Assembly: GCF_018205975.1 (NCBI RefSeq)
Contig: NZ_CP073577.1
Span: 2,046,001-2,110,000, forward strand
Direction: 5' to 3'
DNA from: Erythrobacter sp. JK5
GTDB lineage: Bacteria; Pseudomonadota; Alphaproteobacteria; Sphingomonadales; Sphingomonadaceae
DNA: 64,000 bases
Positions 62,001 to 64,000 of this stretch are shown in pieces. The notes under the pieces are model-generated. The model was not told where the DNA came from. It did no database searches and saw only the letters and a program-made list of their open reading frames with translations. Each line of letters starts with the position of its first letter. Within the stretch, counting starts at the first letter, position 1. The translations under genes and the position numbers were made by a program.

Positions 62001-62226
62001 CGCGGCAGTTGACCGAATAGGCATCGCTGAACTTGGTCTTTTCGTCGCCGAAGCTCGGGTCGGTCCAGTTGGGCGACGCGGTGCACGGATCGCCGCTGGC
62101 GTTGGTTCCGAGCGCGAAGGCGGCGGCAGGCGTTCCCGACTGCCCGGTCGCACAGCCCACCAGCGCGAGGCTCAGGGCCACCCCGCACAGCGCCAGCGTG
62201 GTGCGCCGGTTGGCTGGCATCGTCAT
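59083..62226 (-). CDS. lipoprotein with helical repeats and a CHAT protease domain
   Basis: A 1047-residue protein with a lipobox (SLALVGC, Cys about 25). The middle is TPR-like helical. The C-terminal 300 residues are a CHAT (caspase-like) domain with the catalytic His in HFATHGLTEG and Cys in VVLSACQTASA. A following block WQTPNTGESEVFMREFYRSG is typical of CHAT proteins. The lipid anchor suggests it works outside the inner membrane. Starts ATG 62226 or 62220, 7-13 bases after the adhesin stop, so it is coupled to that gene. CHAT lipoproteins are commonly encoded with TPS adhesins. Confidence 0.85.
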   Translation of the reverse strand: MTMPANRRTTLALCGVALSLALVGCATGQSGTPAAAFALGTNASGDPCTASPNWTDPSFGDEKTKFSDAYSVNCRGVTSGALARVRTFDSTSDRSTFGASLVCGETIAVELAGFSSASARRCLDPALGFEAIVIDADHRGAAYQISAAPNSVGPGYQAARIIAGLDRPENATSARNPIAAGSVPALPEGARLAVSDDAAGEALASVLGRGTALNFRGLHAAASRFLRTSLADLPDDAPPQIRAELLLEAGLADSNIEYFGSAKRNLDAAAQQISRLGSAEQRILRPKLQIYRGLDALNQRRFAEARSILAFLSTDGLGTARDLSDPGTLVRLNAGSNEAGDVRSAIALPDQEALREAFLRVQGNWARSVAELALDNPQGAAAAITVARSGLSDLSTVLDSANIRQDGLFWLNARLLRQSGRISAFNGDFVPAVAAFDDAITALTRAALARSGTGRDPAIAELLLERASLVARSGASRAETDEAYYKAVQALVDARDESASFSTSLLQPYLDQLADLIEAGDNDAAARYFEVLQIAGESGAARQLSALQDIVAEESGVGGKRREEQDLLRQISQLDLNIEDARELGQPIGELESERARLQSAYFELDAELQGEAALSQVSSKPAALADLQAVLRPGEAYVRFSAMGDRVFGMLVEKDRASPIRPGATLEELLFFTNELRNSIDGRIAQGDLVEFDVEFAALLYQNLFRDVDEVLRSKQELVVDGGKVLAGLPASVLVSDRRAALRFTQQQDRFDYSQVEFLATLMPTSVAMSPLSFIVSRNLPGSQATRDLIGFASPQPITTVPSTGGDIKIGNCLISPAQLAGLSRRFAPIPADEIGYAAEELGITGGPTLIRDAAFSDTAVLDRGRAGGDLADYKVLHFATHGLTEGMFGCAQSPSALLTSFGSEGQSDLLLDFEEIARLKLDANLVVLSACQTASAIGERAARLTGDAQPGSNLEGLVRSFFAAQARAVMATYWQTPNTGESEVFMREFYRSGRTSDIATALNQAQRRMIRDPAMSHPYFWGSFFVVGDTDNRMLDQAAPQVAAR

Positions 62227-62233
62227 GGATTGG

Positions 62234-64000
62234 TTATGACTCAATGCAGGCTCCGTCTTGATCGCGTTCGCAGTCGTCTTCGGGTTCAGCCGCAGCATCG
62301 GAGAACAAGCCTTCGTTGTTGGTGCCGACCAGCGGGTCGAACGGGACTTGCAGGCTGTCGGCGGTGAGCAGCGAAACCGCTTCGCGAGGAATGGCAATGG
62401 TGGTGCTCCCGATGATCGTCGTCACGCAGTCCGCCCCGCTGCCGATGATGCATCCGTTGACGCGCGAATCGGTGATGCTGACGCCTCCTCCGATGATGAT
62501 AACATTGCCGCCCGCTAGCGCAGCAGCCGTTCCCACCAATTCGTTGATTTCGCCAAACAATGCAAAGGCGTTGGTATCGTCGGTCGCGTCGAGCGTCAGC
62601 GTGCCCGGGCTGCCGGCGCCGCCGAGTTCGACGCCGGTGTAGATCGTTCCGCCATCCGCCGGCAGCGCGGTGTTCTGGAACAGCGCGGAATTGCCGTAGG
62701 CGATCCTGATGTTGCCGACCCGCAGATAGACCGGGTCGTTGATCCTTGCTCCGCCCAGGCCGCCCGCAAGCAGCGGGTTGTACAATAGCGAGTTGGCATC
62801 GCCGACGAAATTGCTGGCAATCTCGCCGCTGGCGAGACCGGCGACCGCGTCGATCAGCGCCTGCTGGCCAAACACGATATCCTCGCCGCGCAGTTCGAAG
62901 GTGGCACCGCCGAAATCGATGGTGGCGGATTCGATATCCATGACGATCCGGTCCGCCAGCATCGACCCGGTGTCCGCGTCGCCGCCAAAGCGGAACAGGC
63001 GCGATGCACCGGCGCCGCTGATATCGCCGGTGATCCGGATGATGCTGTCGGGGCCCCCGCTGGTCGCCAGCACGACTTCATCAGAACCGGTCTGGTCGGC
63101 GAACGAGACATCGCCGATCGCGATCGTGCGATCGACCGCGTCGATGATCAGGGTGCCGACATCGATCCGGTCGAGTTCCGCATCGGACAGCTGGAACCCG
63201 CCGGTGCCCGAACCCAGGCCGATATCCTCTCCCGGTGCGGCGCGCAGCGTGAGGCTGGAGCCGCCGATGGCAACGCCGGCCTGCAGATCGGCGTCGGCGG
63301 CCTCGATCACCGCCGCCCCGTGGTCGAGATTGCCCCGACACTCAGCAGGCCGCCCGTCGTGATTGCGAGTTCGCGCGCTCCGATGCTTGCCAGCGATACC
63401 CCATCGGCAGCTTCGATCGTGGCGTCTCCGCCATTGGTCGTGAGCGCGTCAGTACTGATGCCTCCGGCGCTCGTGAGCGCGACATTCGCGCCCGACACCG
63501 CTCCTGCGACGGTGAGGTCGGTAGGCGGCGTAACGGTACCGATGGAAATGTCACCTGCGCCGCTGTTGTCGCTGTCGGCGGCCGCGCTGGCGAGTGCGAT
63601 CGCCCCATCGGCGTCGAGCCGGATTGCGCCCGTCGCGGCCATCGCTCCGGCCGCAATCGCTGCGGCATCGACTTCAATCGCCCCGGCCGTTGCGGTCACA
63701 TCCTGCGCGCCAAGTTCGCCGATCGCAGTGACACCCACGCTCGCGGCCGTCACGTCACCTGTAAAGTCCACCATCGTCGGGTTCGCCGCGTCGCCGATCC
63801 GCAGGGCACCGCCCGCCGAAACGCCACCGGCGGCAATCGCCCCGGTCGTATCGAGCGCGATATCGGCACTCGCGGTCAGATCGCCGAGATCGAGCGCACC
63901 GCCAGCGGTGCTGTCGACATCGATCGCCCCGCCTGCCGTGGCGGAGATCGAAGCGGTGGTGATCGCCCCGCCGCTTTGCAGCAGTGCATCGCCACCAGCC
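62234..64000 (-). pseudogene. large repetitive TPS-like adhesin, 3' part, frameshifted and cut by window edge
   Basis: The frame from the right edge to 63307 encodes imperfect beta-helix repeats (GGDATIEAADGVSLASIG, ALTTNGGDATIEAADG), with no start in the window. It stops at TGA 63307-63309. Another frame beginning at GTG 63308-63310 continues the same repeat pattern (IEAADADLQAGVAIGGSSLT) and ends at 62234 with an acidic Cys-containing tail. The frames meet at a C4 run, 63316-63319; a fifth base joins them smoothly (ISTTGAAVIEAADADLQAG). This is either a real mutation or a sequencing undercall. The protein resembles filamentous-haemagglutinin-type exoproteins and may be the partner of the TpsB at 28845. 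Confidence 0.7.

Noticed and set aside
59083..62226. CHAT protein as T6SS effector, because it precedes the PAAR gene
   Set aside because: It has a lipoprotein signal, so it would leave through Sec rather than be loaded on VgrG; it is coupled to the adhesin gene instead.

Overview
The window is GC-rich, densely packed bacterial DNA. Codon use, gene families and layout suggest an alphaproteobacterium, probably Sphingomonadales (Erythrobacteraceae-like). This is inferred from gene content only; there is no rRNA or tRNA in the window.

Region 1 (1-5.3 kb) holds degraded and small genes: the 3' end of an unknown gene, an amidohydrolase remnant, a BAAT-type acyl hydrolase, a LytTR membrane regulator and an alpha/beta-hydrolase lipoprotein broken by a homopolymer frameshift. 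Region 2 (5.3-13 kb) is a divergent pair of operons around an AT-rich promoter with repeated CAAGTAAT boxes. Leftward are a lipoprotein and a four-helix membrane protein. Rightward are a membrane protein, an SPFH-like coiled-coil protein with a zinc ribbon, an FHA protein with zinc ribbons, a Ser/Thr kinase with an N-terminal zinc ribbon and an exported-side sensor domain, and a papain-like peptidase. I do not recognise this set as a described system; it is the best candidate for something new.

Region 3 (13-30.5 kb) is signalling and surface functions: a TPR Ser/Thr kinase coupled to an ECF-type sigma factor (apparent CTG start), two exported unknowns, a 1346-residue autotransporter with eight PKD-like repeats, a NarL/DesK-type two-component system with palindromes at its promoter, a CHASE2-EAL protein, a FecR protein with an Asp-rich tail, and a two-partner secretion (TpsB) outer-membrane transporter.

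Region 4 (30.5-59 kb) is a nearly complete type VI secretion system. A leftward operon carries OmpA-like protein, TssA, B, C, Hcp, TagJ, TssE, F, G and ClpV. A rightward operon carries VgrG, an unknown and TagH. A second leftward operon carries TssK, TssL-OmpA, TssM, TagF, PppA and PpkA. An M23 peptidase, a DUF4123 chaperone and a PAAR protein follow. TssJ was not found. PpkA, PppA, TagH and TagF together imply control by threonine phosphorylation.

Region 5 (59-64 kb) has a CHAT-protease lipoprotein and the 3' part of a large repetitive adhesin, frameshifted and running off the right edge. The FecR, CHASE2 and TpsB genes left of the T6SS and the CHAT and adhesin genes right of it look like two halves of one TPS/CHAT locus flanking the T6SS.
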